Source: an uncultured Prevotellaceae bacterium
GTDB taxonomy: Bacteria; Bacteroidota; Bacteroidia; Bacteroidales; Muribaculaceae
Assembly (NCBI GenBank): GCA_937904375.1
Contig: CALDIG010000010.1
Location: forward strand, 1-12,938
Length of the DNA: 12,938 nucleotides
Reading direction: 5' to 3'
The notes under the pieces were generated by a model. The model ran no database searches and was not told where the DNA came from. It saw only the letters and a program-made list of their open reading frames with translations. The position numbers were made by a program, and so were the translations under genes. Shown piece after piece: positions 6,495-12,833 of the stretch. How positions within the stretch are numbered: position 1 is the stretch's first letter; the number at the start of each line of letters is the position of its first letter.

Positions 6495-6923
6495 AAACTG
6501 AAGATGGAGTACCTGATTTGATGTTCTAAAACTTTATAAAACTTGAAGGTCTGATAAAATTCTCACGCTCAGGGTACCAGGCATGTAGGGTCAAGACATG
6601 CCATGACCGCTTCATTCGGAAAGGTTAACACATATCATGCGCTAGCTAAGACTCGGCATTCCTGGTTCCTAAAAACGTTTTTTCAGTTTTTGATAGATAA
6701 TTATCAGAGCAGTTGCCACTTCGTTGTCATAAAGCCTGCTCATGCAGGAATTTTTAACCTTGAGACCTTATTTTGAAAAACATCGAGCATGCGAGGCTTT
6801 TTGCCACAAAATGCAACTTTGTGAGAAAAAAGTGAAGCTGGGCTTTTAGTGGCAATTCGTGAAAATGCGTGGTTTGTTCCAAAACTTTGGCGGAGTTGTC
6901 TCTCTAACCACTGAACTCTAACC
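6495..6923. other. 429-base gap without a recognised gene; several inverted repeats
   Basis: No credible reading frame, tRNA or known RNA motif is seen. Features I can point to: ACCAGG (6576-6581) pairs with CCTGGT (6661-6666), extendable to eight of nine positions; it encloses a hairpin GGCATGT/ACATGCC (6580-6586 with 6596-6602) that shares two bases with the outer arm. There are palindromes AAAAACGTTTTT (6671-6682) and GATAATTATC (6696-6705). TTGCCAC occurs at 6713 and 6801 and inverted at 6849-6855. CACAAA/TTTGTG (6805-6823) is a further short stem. Apart from the last 22 bases, period-7/8 arrays are absent, unlike most other gaps. A structured RNA is possible but not shown. Confidence 0.45.
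6735..6755 (+). terminator. Candidate intrinsic terminator downstream of the amidase gene
   Basis: A perfect five-pair GC-rich stem, CCTGC (6735-6739) and GCAGG (6744-6748) with loop TCAT, is followed by AA and five T residues. The stem is short, and it is 240 bases from the amidase stop, so it could instead end a small transcript from the gap. Confidence 0.5.
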
Positions 6924-6929
6924 TCAAAG
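6902..6929 (-). repeat. Heptamer array overlapping the uvrA stop codon
   Basis: Read on the minus strand, the four in-phase heptamers are CTTTGAG, GTTAGAG, TTCAGTG and GTTAGAG. They resemble 4831-4858 unit by unit. The uvrA TGA (6924-6926) lies inside the first unit, so the last codons of uvrA are part of the array. Confidence 0.82.
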
Positions 6930-9782
6930 CTTCAAGTTCTCCAGAACTTGATTTAGATATTTTGCTGTGTGGCTGGTGGGGTGCTGAGCTACTTGTTCGG
7001 GAGTTCCTGTGGTAACGACTGTGCCACCGCCTTCTCCTCCTTCGGGACCGAGGTCAATGATATGGTCGGCGCATTTTATAATTTCAAGGTTGTGCTCTAT
7101 GATGATGATAGTGTTGCCTCGGTCTATGAGTTGGTTGAACGACTTCATCAGCGTGTTGATGTCGTGGAAGTGCAGACCGGTAGTTGGCTCATCAAAAATA
7201 AATAGTGTGTGCGCCTTTTTCTCACCGCTGAGGAAGCTCGCGAGCTTCACTCGCTGGTTCTCGCCACCCGAGAGGGTAGAAGATGACTGTCCGAGTTTGA
7301 TGTAACCTAATCCCACATCTTGCAGCGGCTTGAGTCGCGCCACAATCTTCTTCTCGTTGAAGGTGTTTTCCTCCGAGAAAAATTCAATCGCCTGATTAAC
7401 TGTCATCTCCAGCACGTCATATACCGACTTGCCCCGGTAAAGCACCTCGAGGGCGTTGTTGCTGAACCGCCGTCCGTGGCAGGTGTCGCAGGTGAGGGTG
7501 ATGTTTGCCATAAACTGCATCTCGATGGAAATCTTGCCGTCGCCCTTACACTCCTCGCAGCGTCCGCCCGGAGAGTTAAACGAGAAGAAACCAGCGTTAT
7601 AGCCCATCTGCTTCGCCAGCTGCTGCTGCGCAAAGAGATGCCTGATTTCGTCAAACGCCTTTAGATATATCGCGGGGTTGCTGCGTGACGACTTGCCGAT
7701 AGGGTCTTGATCGACAAACTCCACCGCCTTTACCAAGTCGATGTCACCGCCAATCGCGGAATAGGTGCCTGGAGCCTCGGCGCTCTCGCCAAGCTGCCGT
7801 GCTAAAGCTCGGTAGAGTATATCATTCACTAGTGTAGATTTCCCCGAGCCGCTCACGCCTGTCACCACCGTCATCACGCCGAGCGGGAACTTAACGTCGA
7901 TGCCCTTGAGGTTGTTTTGCGCCGCGCCTTTTATCTCGATATAGTTATTCCAACGCCTGCGATGGCTTGGCAGTGCAATCTTCAAATCGCCAGTCAAGTA
8001 TTGGAGGGTGTAGCTAATGGTGGAAGAGTGGAGAGTGGAGGGTGGAGAGTGGAGAGTTGCTCTGTACTCTGTACTCTGTACTCTAAACTCTGTACTCTGG
8101 ATAGTGCCTTGATACACTACTTTTCCGCCCAGCCGTCCTGCCTCTGGTCCCATGTCGATTATATAGTCGGCGGCACGCATAATCTCCTCGTCGTGCTCGA
8201 CCACCACCACTGTGTTGCCCAGTGCTTGCAGCTTCTTGAGGACACGGATAAGACGGTCATTATCACGAGGATGCAGACCGATGCTCGGCTCATCGAGGAT
8301 ATATATGGAGCCCACCAGCGTGCTGCCAAGCGACGTGGCGAGGTTGATGCGCTGACTCTCGCCGCCCGACAGCGTCCCCGACAGTCGGTCGAGAGTGAGG
8401 TAGGGGAGTCCTACCTCAATGAGGAAGGAGAGACGGTTATTGATTTCGGTGAGCAGGCGTTTGGCGATTGTGGCATCCTCGTTGTCGAGTTTCAGGTCTT
8501 TGAACCACTGCGCAAGTTGGTCGATGGGCAGATGCACCAAGTCGCCAATGGTCTTGCCGTTGATTTTCACATAGTTGGCATCGACTTTAAGCCGCGAGCC
8601 GTTGCAGGTGGGGCACATTGTCTTGCCTCGATAGCGCGCAAGAAGCACACGATACTGGATTGAGTAGGATTTGCTCTTTATCCACTCAAAGAAGCCATCG
8701 ATACCTGGGAATTCTGAGCATCCGTGCCACAACAGGTCGCATTGCTCTTGAGTGAGTTGGTAGTAGGGCTTATGAATGGGGAAACCATATTTGGATGCTA
8801 TGCCTATGAAGACGTTTTTCCACTCGCTCATCACCTGTCCGCGCCAGCACATCACAGCGTCGTCATATACCGACAGCGTTTTGTTAGGGACGACAAGGTT
8901 CTCATCAATGCCAACTACACTACCGAAGCCCTCGCAGGTGTCGCAGGCACCGATGGGGTTGTTGAAGTTGAACATCAGGTCGTTAGGCTCCTTGAATGTG
9001 ATGCCGTCGGCCTCAAATCGCTTGGAAAACACCTGTTCGCTCGTTGTGCCGTCGGCATTGAAGATGAGCAGCACGCACTCGTCGTGACCTTCATAGAACG
9101 CGGTGGCGATGGAGTCAAGGAGCCGCAACTCGTCGTCATTACTTATTGGAGCCGCCATGCGGTCTATAAGAAGACGGTAGTGTAGCGGTGTCTCGCCACT
9201 TGAATTGATCGCATCGTTGATGGTAATGAACTTGCCGTCGTTCTCTAATCTCGAGTACCCCCCCTTGAGCAAGATGTCGAGCTGCTGGCTCAGGTCGCGT
9301 CCCTCAGGCAGAATGATGGGAGAGAGCAGCGCAAACCTCATGCCGTCGGGCAACTGCTTGATGGCATTGATGACATCGGCAGTAGTGTGTTTTTTCACTA
9401 ACTCGCCACTGACTGGGGAATAGGTCTTGCCGATGCGGGCGAAGAGCAGTCGCAGATAGTCGTAAATCTCAGTCGAGGTGCCCACAGTGCTTCGGGAGTT
9501 GCGGTTATTGACCTTCTGCTCAATGGCGATAGCCGGTGGCAGTCCCTTGATGAAGTCACACTCGGGCTTCGACATGCGGCCCAGGAACTGGCGGGCGTAA
9601 GAGGAGAGGCTCTCGACATATCGTCGCTGCCCCTCGGCATAGAGGGTGTCGAACGCCAGCGACGATTTTCCTGACCCCGAAAGTCCGGTAATCACCACAA
9701 ACTTGTTGCGAGGAATCGTAACGTCAATGTTTTTCAGGTTATTGACTCTCGCGCCTTTTACGATTATGTCGTTGCTCTTCAT
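6924..9782 (-). CDS. uvrA: Excinuclease ABC subunit A with an in-frame heptamer-repeat insertion
   Basis: UvrA is the damage-sensing, dimeric ABC ATPase that loads UvrB in nucleotide excision repair. At 952 residues it has both ATPase halves. Half I has Walker A GLSGSGKS (33-40), CxxC pairs C280/C283 and C390/C393, signature LSGGESQR (471-478) and Walker B ILDEPS (495-500). Half II has Walker A GVSGSGKS (642-649), a zinc finger of spacing C-X2-C-X19-C-X2-C (C742, C745, C765, C768), signature LSGGENQR (837-844) and FDEPTT (863-868). All catalytic motifs are intact. Odd feature: residues 561-589, between VVYQGT and SYTLQYLTG in the inter-half linker, are low-complexity heptapeptides (QSTEFRV, QSTEYRA, TLHSPPS, TLHSSTI) encoded by DNA heptamer arrays; from memory the family has roughly ten residues here. 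The ATG at 9782 follows a good -7 element. No SOS box is evident. Confidence 0.97.
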   Translation of the reverse strand: MKSNDIIVKGARVNNLKNIDVTIPRNKFVVITGLSGSGKSSLAFDTLYAEGQRRYVESLSSYARQFLGRMSKPECDFIKGLPPAIAIEQKVNNRNSRSTVGTSTEIYDYLRLLFARIGKTYSPVSGELVKKHTTADVINAIKQLPDGMRFALLSPIILPEGRDLSQQLDILLKGGYSRLENDGKFITINDAINSSGETPLHYRLLIDRMAAPISNDDELRLLDSIATAFYEGHDECVLLIFNADGTTSEQVFSKRFEADGITFKEPNDLMFNFNNPIGACDTCEGFGSVVGIDENLVVPNKTLSVYDDAVMCWRGQVMSEWKNVFIGIASKYGFPIHKPYYQLTQEQCDLLWHGCSEFPGIDGFFEWIKSKSYSIQYRVLLARYRGKTMCPTCNGSRLKVDANYVKINGKTIGDLVHLPIDQLAQWFKDLKLDNEDATIAKRLLTEINNRLSFLIEVGLPYLTLDRLSGTLSGGESQRINLATSLGSTLVGSIYILDEPSIGLHPRDNDRLIRVLKKLQALGNTVVVVEHDEEIMRAADYIIDMGPEAGRLGGKVVYQGTIQSTEFRVQSTEYRATLHSPPSTLHSSTISYTLQYLTGDLKIALPSHRRRWNNYIEIKGAAQNNLKGIDVKFPLGVMTVVTGVSGSGKSTLVNDILYRALARQLGESAEAPGTYSAIGGDIDLVKAVEFVDQDPIGKSSRSNPAIYLKAFDEIRHLFAQQQLAKQMGYNAGFFSFNSPGGRCEECKGDGKISIEMQFMANITLTCDTCHGRRFSNNALEVLYRGKSVYDVLEMTVNQAIEFFSEENTFNEKKIVARLKPLQDVGLGYIKLGQSSSTLSGGENQRVKLASFLSGEKKAHTLFIFDEPTTGLHFHDINTLMKSFNQLIDRGNTIIIIEHNLEIIKCADHIIDLGPEGGEGGGTVVTTGTPEQVAQHPTSHTAKYLNQVLENLKL
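8025..8095. repeat. Two heptamer arrays inside uvrA
   Basis: On the plus strand, five in-phase units of AGAGTGG type (8025-8059: three exact, one AGGGTGG, one AGAGTTG), one C, then five units of TCTGTAC type (8061-8095, one TCTAAAC). They resemble the intergenic GTGGAGA and AGTACAA units elsewhere in the window. Translated on the minus strand, three heptamers give a seven-residue period. In the two other frames stops occur just past the array (reverse complements of 8014-8016 and 7994-7996). Confidence 0.93.
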
Positions 9783-9804
9783 TGCACCAATTTTAATTAA
9801 GTTG

Positions 9805-9812
9805 CAAAATTA
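9805..9812 (-). promoter_or_regulatory. uvrA: -7 element of the uvrA promoter
   Basis: Read on the minus strand this is TAATTTTG, an exact TAnnTTTG match, 22 bases before the uvrA ATG. At the -33 distance the minus strand reads TTTTCC rather than TTTG, so the upstream element is weak. It faces away from the promoter of the divergent gene. Confidence 0.6.
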
Positions 9813-9821
9813 CACATTTTT

Positions 9822-9852
9822 TTTGTGATTTGGAAAATTCTCTATACCTTTG
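9822..9852 (+). promoter_or_regulatory. Promoter of the 126-residue gene
   Basis: TTTG (9822-9825), a 19-base spacer, then TACCTTTG (9845-9852), a full Bacteroidota consensus. The ATG at 9875 is 22 bases downstream. Because the promoter covers this stretch, any in-frame start upstream of 9853 is ruled out. Confidence 0.8.
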
Positions 9853-9874
9853 CAACGAAAAAAACTATCTTTAT

Positions 9875-10255
9875 ATGGATGACGAATTAAGTAAACGGCT
9901 TGCGAGCGATGAAAATGGCCTACTCACCTACGAGTACATCGCAAATAATATCAACAAAGCCGATTTCTCTCAAGAGGTTGACGAACTGGTTGACAGCATC
10001 ATTAAAGTTGACAAAACCGGGCAGTTTGTAGTGAGTACCGCCCGCTATCTTCATGCTATAGACCAAGAGCTTTACGCTCCTCAGATTGACCGCCTTATAA
10101 AGGCGGCAATCACTGCCGACCGCGAGCGAGCCTACCTGGGAGTGCTTGCATCCTCTATATGGGGCGACGACTATAAAGAACGCGCCGCCTCACTCATCGC
10201 CAGCGACGACAACTTCCGCCGCATCTACAAGAGACTCTATCCTATAGGCATTTAG
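9875..10255 (+). CDS. Hypothetical helical protein, 126 aa
   Basis: It begins MDDELSKRLASDENGLLTYE and ends FRRIYKRLYPIGI. I do not recognise a family. The protein is rich in D, E, A, I and L and appears wholly helical, with successive helix-like stretches (VDELVDSIIKVDKT, IDRLIKAAITADRERAY, KERAASLIASDDNFRRI) that could form a small helical bundle. No signal peptide, membrane span, cysteine or catalytic motif is seen. The start was set at 9875 because a full promoter lies at 9822-9852 and the leader CTTTAT before ATG resembles other starts here. It is divergent from uvrA with 92 bases between them; no shared function follows from that. A dense repeat region begins six bases after the stop. 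Confidence 0.78.
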   Translation: MDDELSKRLASDENGLLTYEYIANNINKADFSQEVDELVDSIIKVDKTGQFVVSTARYLHAIDQELYAPQIDRLIKAAITADRERAYLGVLASSIWGDDYKERAASLIASDDNFRRIYKRLYPIGI

Positions 10256-10261
10256 AAGAGA

Positions 10262-10360
10262 GCGCTTTGCGCTGAATAGAGAATAAGATAATAGTGGAGA
10301 GTGAGAGGTTATAGTGGAGAGTGAGAGGTTATACTGGAGAGGTGAGAGGTGAGAGTGGAG
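10262..10360 (+). repeat. Heptamer-like and 20-base tandem repeats downstream of the 126-residue gene
   Basis: GCGCTTT and GCGCTGA (10262-10275) open the region, as GCGCTTC does at 4818. A 20-base unit, ATAGTGGAGAGTGAGAGGTT, is present twice without a mismatch (10291-10310 and 10311-10330). A third, diverged copy (10331-10360) resolves into GAGAGGT-type heptamers. The palindrome AGCGC-TTT-GCGCT is at 10261-10273. No gene is supported in the 170-base gap 10256-10425. Confidence 0.88.
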
Positions 10361-10378
10361 CGATAACCCATAACAAAT

Positions 10379-10420
10379 CCCCGATTCCCGATCTCCGATA
10401 AACGAATAACGATAAACGAA
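10379..10420 (+). repeat. Heptamer leader before the cyclophilin gene
   Basis: Six continuous heptamers: CCCCGAT, TCCCGAT, CTCCGAT, then AAACGAA, TAACGAT and AAACGAA. They end five bases before the ATG at 10426. The second half corresponds to the GATAAAC-type leaders at 609-629 and 5092-5119. Confidence 0.87.
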
Positions 10421-10425
10421 AAATT

Positions 10426-11319
10426 ATGACAAAAAAGTATATTACAGTATTTGTTGCGATATCGGCTATTATCGCACTGACATTCAGTACGAGAGCAATG
10501 ATTGCCAATGATAATGTAACATCAACCAATGAAGATAAAACACCTGTTATGACTGTAGATATAAGCAACACCACACGAGTGCTTCTCGTCACCACGCTCG
10601 GTGAGATAGAACTGGCACTATACAATGAGACGCCGCAACACCGCGACAACTTCATCAAGCTCGTAAATGATGGCATCTACGATGGTGTGCTATTTCACCG
10701 AGTGATTAATAATTTTATGATTCAAACTGGTGATCCCGACTCAAAGACTGCCACGATTGACGCATTGCTTGGCAGTGGTGGACCAGGCTATGACCTGCCA
10801 GCCGAGATAGTATATCCCAAGCTCTTCCACAAGCGCGGAGCACTGGCGGCAGCCCGCGAGGGCGACGAGACCAATCCGGAACGCAAAAGCTCGGGGTCGC
10901 AGTTCTATATTGTTACCGGCCGCCGATATTCTGAATACCAGCTCAATGTCATGATAGAGAGGCTTGCCGACCAAGCAAAGGCGATGAGATTTCAGACGTT
11001 AGCACGAGAGCATATCGCCGAAATAGAGTCACTGCAAGCTCAAAACGATACTACTGCATTGATGACTCTACAGAATGAGCTAATAATGCAGACCGAGGAC
11101 TGGTATGCCAAGAACCCCGTGCAATTCACACAGCAGCAGATTGACGCTTATTCCACCGTTGGAGGCACACCGCATCTCGACGGCTCTTACACCGTCTTTG
11201 GCGAAGTGGTGAGAGGTATGGACGTTGTCGACAAAATCCAGAATGTCGCCACCGGCAAAAACGACCGCCCAGTGGATGACGTCAAAATCATTTCGGCAAA
11301 GATTTTGAACGAAAAGTGA
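10426..11319 (+). CDS. Exported cyclophilin-type peptidyl-prolyl isomerase
   Basis: The protein has 297 residues and would catalyse cis-trans isomerisation of proline bonds during folding of secreted proteins. A hydrophobic N-terminal segment (VFVAISAIIALTF, 8-20) after MTKKYIT is a signal peptide or anchor; there is no lipobox cysteine, so a periplasmic location is inferred. Cyclophilin motifs: FHRVINNFMIQTGDP (90-104) with the catalytic arginine R92, SGSQFYIVTG (156-165), and HLDGSYTVFGEVVRGMDVVDKI (250-271), in which H250 replaces the tryptophan that binds cyclosporin in human CypA. Between the second and third motifs lie about 80 residues, mostly predicted helix and rich in Q, E and A (166-245), where a minimal cyclophilin has a short loop. 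Similar insertions are, from memory, common in Bacteroidales homologues. The ATG follows a heptamer array by five bases. Confidence 0.93.
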   Translation: MTKKYITVFVAISAIIALTFSTRAMIANDNVTSTNEDKTPVMTVDISNTTRVLLVTTLGEIELALYNETPQHRDNFIKLVNDGIYDGVLFHRVINNFMIQTGDPDSKTATIDALLGSGGPGYDLPAEIVYPKLFHKRGALAAAREGDETNPERKSSGSQFYIVTGRRYSEYQLNVMIERLADQAKAMRFQTLAREHIAEIESLQAQNDTTALMTLQNELIMQTEDWYAKNPVQFTQQQIDAYSTVGGTPHLDGSYTVFGEVVRGMDVVDKIQNVATGKNDRPVDDVKIISAKILNEK

Positions 11320-11342
11320 GAGGCTGCCCACAAAACTAAAAA

Positions 11343-11403
11343 ACAATTGATTTTTCTGATTAATCTGAATTGCTGAAAAATGTAAGATTTGAAAATCAAT
11401 TGT
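11343..11403. repeat. 12-base inverted repeat downstream of the cyclophilin gene
   Basis: ACAATTGATTTT (11343-11354) and AAAATCAATTGT (11392-11403) are perfect reverse complements around a 37-base loop, starting 23 bases after the stop. No T-tract follows the right arm, so it is not a standard intrinsic terminator. It could protect a 3' end or bind a protein. The rest of the 206-base gap 11320-11525 is AT-rich, with AATTGTTTG occurring twice, ten bases apart (11454-11473). Confidence 0.7.
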
Positions 11404-11482
11404 GTACAAAATCAGGATATTCAGATAGTTCACTTGTTTATATTAATTTGTCTTAATTGTTTGCAATTGTTTGATAAATAAA

Positions 11483-11521
11483 GTCAGCCCGTCAGCTAAA
11501 AACTATTAACTGTGAACTCTA
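11483..11521 (+). repeat. Short octamer and heptamer arrays before the M16 peptidase gene
   Basis: GTCAGCCC and GTCAGCTA (11483-11498), related to 5053-5084, are followed after two bases by AACTATT, AACTGTG and AACTCTA (11501-11521). AATT and the ATG at 11526 come next. Confidence 0.8.
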
Positions 11522-11525
11522 AATT

Positions 11526-12764
11526 ATGATCCCGTTCAATAAGTTTACTTTTGATAATGGATTGAGACTAATCCATCACTACAATGCCGTGACCTCGATG
11601 GTTGCGGTGAACTTACTCTATGATGTGGGGTCAAGCGATGAGGATAGCGACAAGACAGGGCTTGCCCACCTGATGGAGCACCTCATGTTCTCGAGGACAA
11701 AGAATATCACTAAATTTGATGATGTGATGACACGTGTTGGTGGCAACAGCAATGCTTGGACCAATATGGATGTTACCAACTATTACGAAGAACTGCCGGC
11801 TGTCAATCTTGAAACGGCATTGTGGCTTGAGAGCGAGCGGCTGTTAAATCTCGATCTTGACGAGGAGAACGTAGAGGTGCAGAAAAACGTTGTGATAGAG
11901 GAATTCAAGCAGCGGTATCTCAATCAGCCCTACGGCGACATTCTCCACTTGATGCACGGTCTGGCATTTACAAGGCATCCCTATCAATGGCCAACGATAG
12001 GCAAAGACATAAAAACAATAGAGTCGTTCACCCGTGACGATGTGGCAAGGTTCTTCAATAAGCATTATTCGGTTGACAATGCGGTAATGTGCATTTCGGG
12101 GAATGTGGACTTTGATGATGCCATCACATTAGTAGAAAAATGGTTTGGAGACATTGAGGGTAAGCCACGTCAACCTCGCCGCATGCCACAGGAACCCGTG
12201 CAGCAAAGCCCTCGTTTCATGAAGCACCATTGCGATGTGCCTAACAACATGATATTTCGCACTTATCACATGTGCAGCCGCACCCACGGCGATTATCAGG
12301 CCACCGATTTACTTAGCGATGTACTTGGCAATGGCACTTCATCTAGGTTTCACCGCGACCTGATTCAAGGTACCGACATGTTTAGCGAAGTCAGCGCTTC
12401 GGTCCTCGGTTCACGCGACCCGGGGCTGTTTTATATTCGTGCTTGCTTGGCGCCGGGAGTAGATTTTGATAAAGCAAATACCGCTATCGACGCAGTTCTC
12501 AACCGTCTTAATACAGAGTGTGTGACACAGCACGAAGTTGATAAATATGTGAACAAATATATTTCCAACAAACTCTTTGAGGGCGTGGGTTATGCCGAGA
12601 AGGCATCGATGCTATGTGCCCACGAACTTCTGTGGGGTGCCGACCGCATTAACAGCGAGAACGACAAATACCGCACACTTGTGCCGGCCGATATTCATTG
12701 GGTGGCATCACAAGTGCTGAATCCTGATAATTGCTCCACCATTTTCTATGGTCCCGACGCTTAA
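11526..12764 (+). CDS. M16 family zinc metallopeptidase (pitrilysin/insulinase clan)
   Basis: This 412-residue peptidase has two M16 halves. The N-terminal domain carries the inverted zinc motif HXXEH as H48-L-M-E51-H52 in GLAHLMEHLMFS. The third ligand is E125 or E126 in NVVIEEFKQR, about 75 residues further on, as in pitrilysin and the mitochondrial processing peptidase. Upstream, NGLRLIHHYN and VNLLYDVGSSDED match the family strand leading to the zinc site. The C-terminal half (about 185-412) includes the family segment LGNGTSSRFHRDLI (267-280), equivalent to the conserved L-G-x-G-x-S-S-R-L block. No signal peptide, so it is probably cytosolic, a size typical of single M16A/M16B subunits. 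Active-site residues are intact, so this is not the inactive partner subunit of a heterodimer. The substrate is unknown; peptide turnover is inferred. Confidence 0.95.
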   Translation: MIPFNKFTFDNGLRLIHHYNAVTSMVAVNLLYDVGSSDEDSDKTGLAHLMEHLMFSRTKNITKFDDVMTRVGGNSNAWTNMDVTNYYEELPAVNLETALWLESERLLNLDLDEENVEVQKNVVIEEFKQRYLNQPYGDILHLMHGLAFTRHPYQWPTIGKDIKTIESFTRDDVARFFNKHYSVDNAVMCISGNVDFDDAITLVEKWFGDIEGKPRQPRRMPQEPVQQSPRFMKHHCDVPNNMIFRTYHMCSRTHGDYQATDLLSDVLGNGTSSRFHRDLIQGTDMFSEVSASVLGSRDPGLFYIRACLAPGVDFDKANTAIDAVLNRLNTECVTQHEVDKYVNKYISNKLFEGVGYAEKASMLCAHELLWGADRINSENDKYRTLVPADIHWVASQVLNPDNCSTIFYGPDA

Positions 12765-12782
12765 CCCAGCGAGCCGACTTTT

Positions 12783-12814
12783 TTGTCCTCTTGTTTTCTT
12801 GTTTCCTTTTTTAT
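12783..12814 (+). repeat. Octamer array before the lipoprotein gene
   Basis: TTGTCCTC, TTGTTTTC, TTGTTTCC and TTTTTTAT, in phase 8. The first three correspond to the reverse complement of the AGGACAAG/AGAACAAG units at 457-504, so this is the same module inverted. It ends four bases before a -7 element. Confidence 0.78.
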
Positions 12815-12817
12815 TAT

Positions 12818-12825
12818 TACCTTTG
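12818..12825 (+). promoter_or_regulatory. -7 element immediately before the lipoprotein gene
   Basis: TACCTTTG matches TAnnTTTG, but no TTTG lies 19-21 bases upstream because the space is filled by the octamer array. Only eight bases separate it from the ATG at 12834, so transcription would start within a few bases of the start codon. Confidence 0.5.
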
Positions 12826-12833
12826 CATCGCTA

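Noticed and set aside
6580..6608. H-type pseudoknot
   Set aside because: The two stems interleave as in a pseudoknot, but only one base would have to span a seven-pair stem, which is sterically unlikely; competing hairpins are the better reading.
6495..6923. tRNA, 4.5S RNA or riboswitch in the long gap
   Set aside because: No T-loop, anticodon stem, SRP domain motif or known aptamer core was found on either strand by eye.
7917..8663. A 248-codon plus-strand frame opposite uvrA
   Set aside because: It is antisense to conserved UvrA sequence and crosses the heptamer arrays; there is no promoter or plausible product.
9830..9874. Extended start for the 126-residue protein at 9830
   Set aside because: The extension would be translated from the promoter itself (-33 at 9822, -7 at 9845-9852), so the transcript cannot include it.
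11454..11473. Promoter before the M16 gene
   Set aside because: AATTGTTTG and TTAATTTG resemble the -7 element but none fits TAnnTTTG with a correctly spaced TTTG.
12751..12784. Terminator at the M16 stop codon
   Set aside because: CGCT/AGCG plus GTC/GAC can pair, but a four-by-four internal mismatch separates them; the T-run that follows is shared with the octamer array, so support is too weak.
449..12814. Insertion sequence or integron origin of the repeats
   Set aside because: No transposase, terminal inverted repeats with target duplication, or attC-like structures accompany any array.
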